NCBI RefSeq assembly: GCF_015207035.1
Contig: NZ_JADEXQ010000013.1
Location: forward strand, 22,360 to 86,359
Source of the DNA: Romeriopsis navalis LEGE 11480
GTDB taxonomy: Bacteria; Cyanobacteriota; Cyanobacteriia; Leptolyngbyales; Leptolyngbyaceae
Direction of reading: 5' to 3'
Length of the DNA stretch: 64,000 nucleotides
Shown: one piece after another, positions 63,915 to 64,000 of the stretch
Numbering within the stretch: position 1 is the stretch's first letter
How the letters are laid out: every line of letters begins with the position of its first letter
Notes under the pieces: model-generated
Told to the model about the DNA's origin: nothing
Seen by the model: only the letters and a program-made list of their open reading frames with translations
Databases searched by the model: none
Program-made: the position numbers and the translations under genes

Positions 63915-64000
63915 TTAAACCGACTCTAAGGTGCGGATATCGGTCCGTTGTTGGAGTTGTGTAATGGCTTGATTCAATAATTCCACACCCTGTTCAACAG
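63915..64000 (-). CDS. 3' end of a gene running in from the right
   Basis: On the minus strand, an open frame enters from the window edge and ends at TAA 63915-63917 with the sequence VELLNQAITQLQQRTDIRTLESV. It reads as an amphipathic helix and is convergent with the hydrolase gene, 11 nt away. Too little is present to identify it. Confidence 0.5.
   Translation of the reverse strand, partial: VEQGVELLNQAITQLQQRTDIRTLESV

Overview
The window is cyanobacterial chromosome, probably from a filamentous, non-heterocystous lineage. The evidence is the carboxysome protein CcmP, the photosystem II repair protein Psb32, a hormogonium-polysaccharide (hps) locus, frequent GCGATCGC-type (HIP1) octamers in both coding strands, and a dense set of signalling proteins. 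The filamentous assignment is an inference from hpsABC. No prophage, intact insertion sequence, CRISPR array or rRNA was seen.

Layout. 1-9.4 kb (minus strand): two prepilin-like genes (hpsC, cut by the window edge, and hpsB), the giant hpsA, then a lipid-linked sugar transferase and a GT4 glycosyltransferase, together a surface-polysaccharide region. 9.8-13.1 kb: an RqcH/NFACT gene divergent from remA-gmk. 13.2-19.6 kb (plus): a catalytic/non-catalytic M16 peptidase pair, a macro-domain protein, moaA, ccmP and a pentapeptide-repeat protein. 19.7-23.3 kb: initiator tRNA, an OmpR-type regulator, a MarR regulator, and a histidine kinase-LuxR regulator pair. 23.6-28.9 kb: metK, two tandem ADP-ribosylglycohydrolases, a small unknown ORF beside an Uma2 pseudogene, and rtcB. 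29.4-37.8 kb: a large histidine kinase with degenerate input and receiver domains, a Spy-like protein, a DUF362 protein, two unknown conserved genes and an orphan sugar-ABC permease. 38.0-42.4 kb: an ergothioneine cluster egtC-egtB-egtD (minus), divergent from a PerR/FurC-like Fur regulator. 42.6-48.6 kb: a large membrane-anchored helical repeat protein, a DUF3685 protein with pseudo-receiver, an SPFH protein and two tiny exported peptides. 48.6-55.8 kb: mutS, a small membrane protein, psb32, peroxiredoxin Q, a C39-like protein that seems to have lost its cysteine, and a small conserved protein. 56.1-64 kb: a Cache-HAMP-PAS-PAS-GGDEF diguanylate cyclase, a histidine kinase, a stand-alone lipoxygenase, a DUF900-type hydrolase and the 3' end of a minus-strand gene.

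How the genes may work together. Themes recur: surface polysaccharide and motility control (hps genes, remA, c-di-GMP synthesis); oxidative-stress defence (egtBCD beside a peroxide-type Fur regulator, peroxiredoxin Q, Psb32); ADP-ribose chemistry (one macro-domain protein and two DraG-like hydrolases); and RNA/translation quality control (RtcB, RqcH). No single cassette looks like a wholly new system. The most unusual points are the several sensor or effector domains that keep their fold but lack catalytic residues, the two small exported peptides with a shared C-terminal motif, the decayed Uma2 gene, and several large hairpins whose G-U wobble pairs reveal which strand is transcribed.
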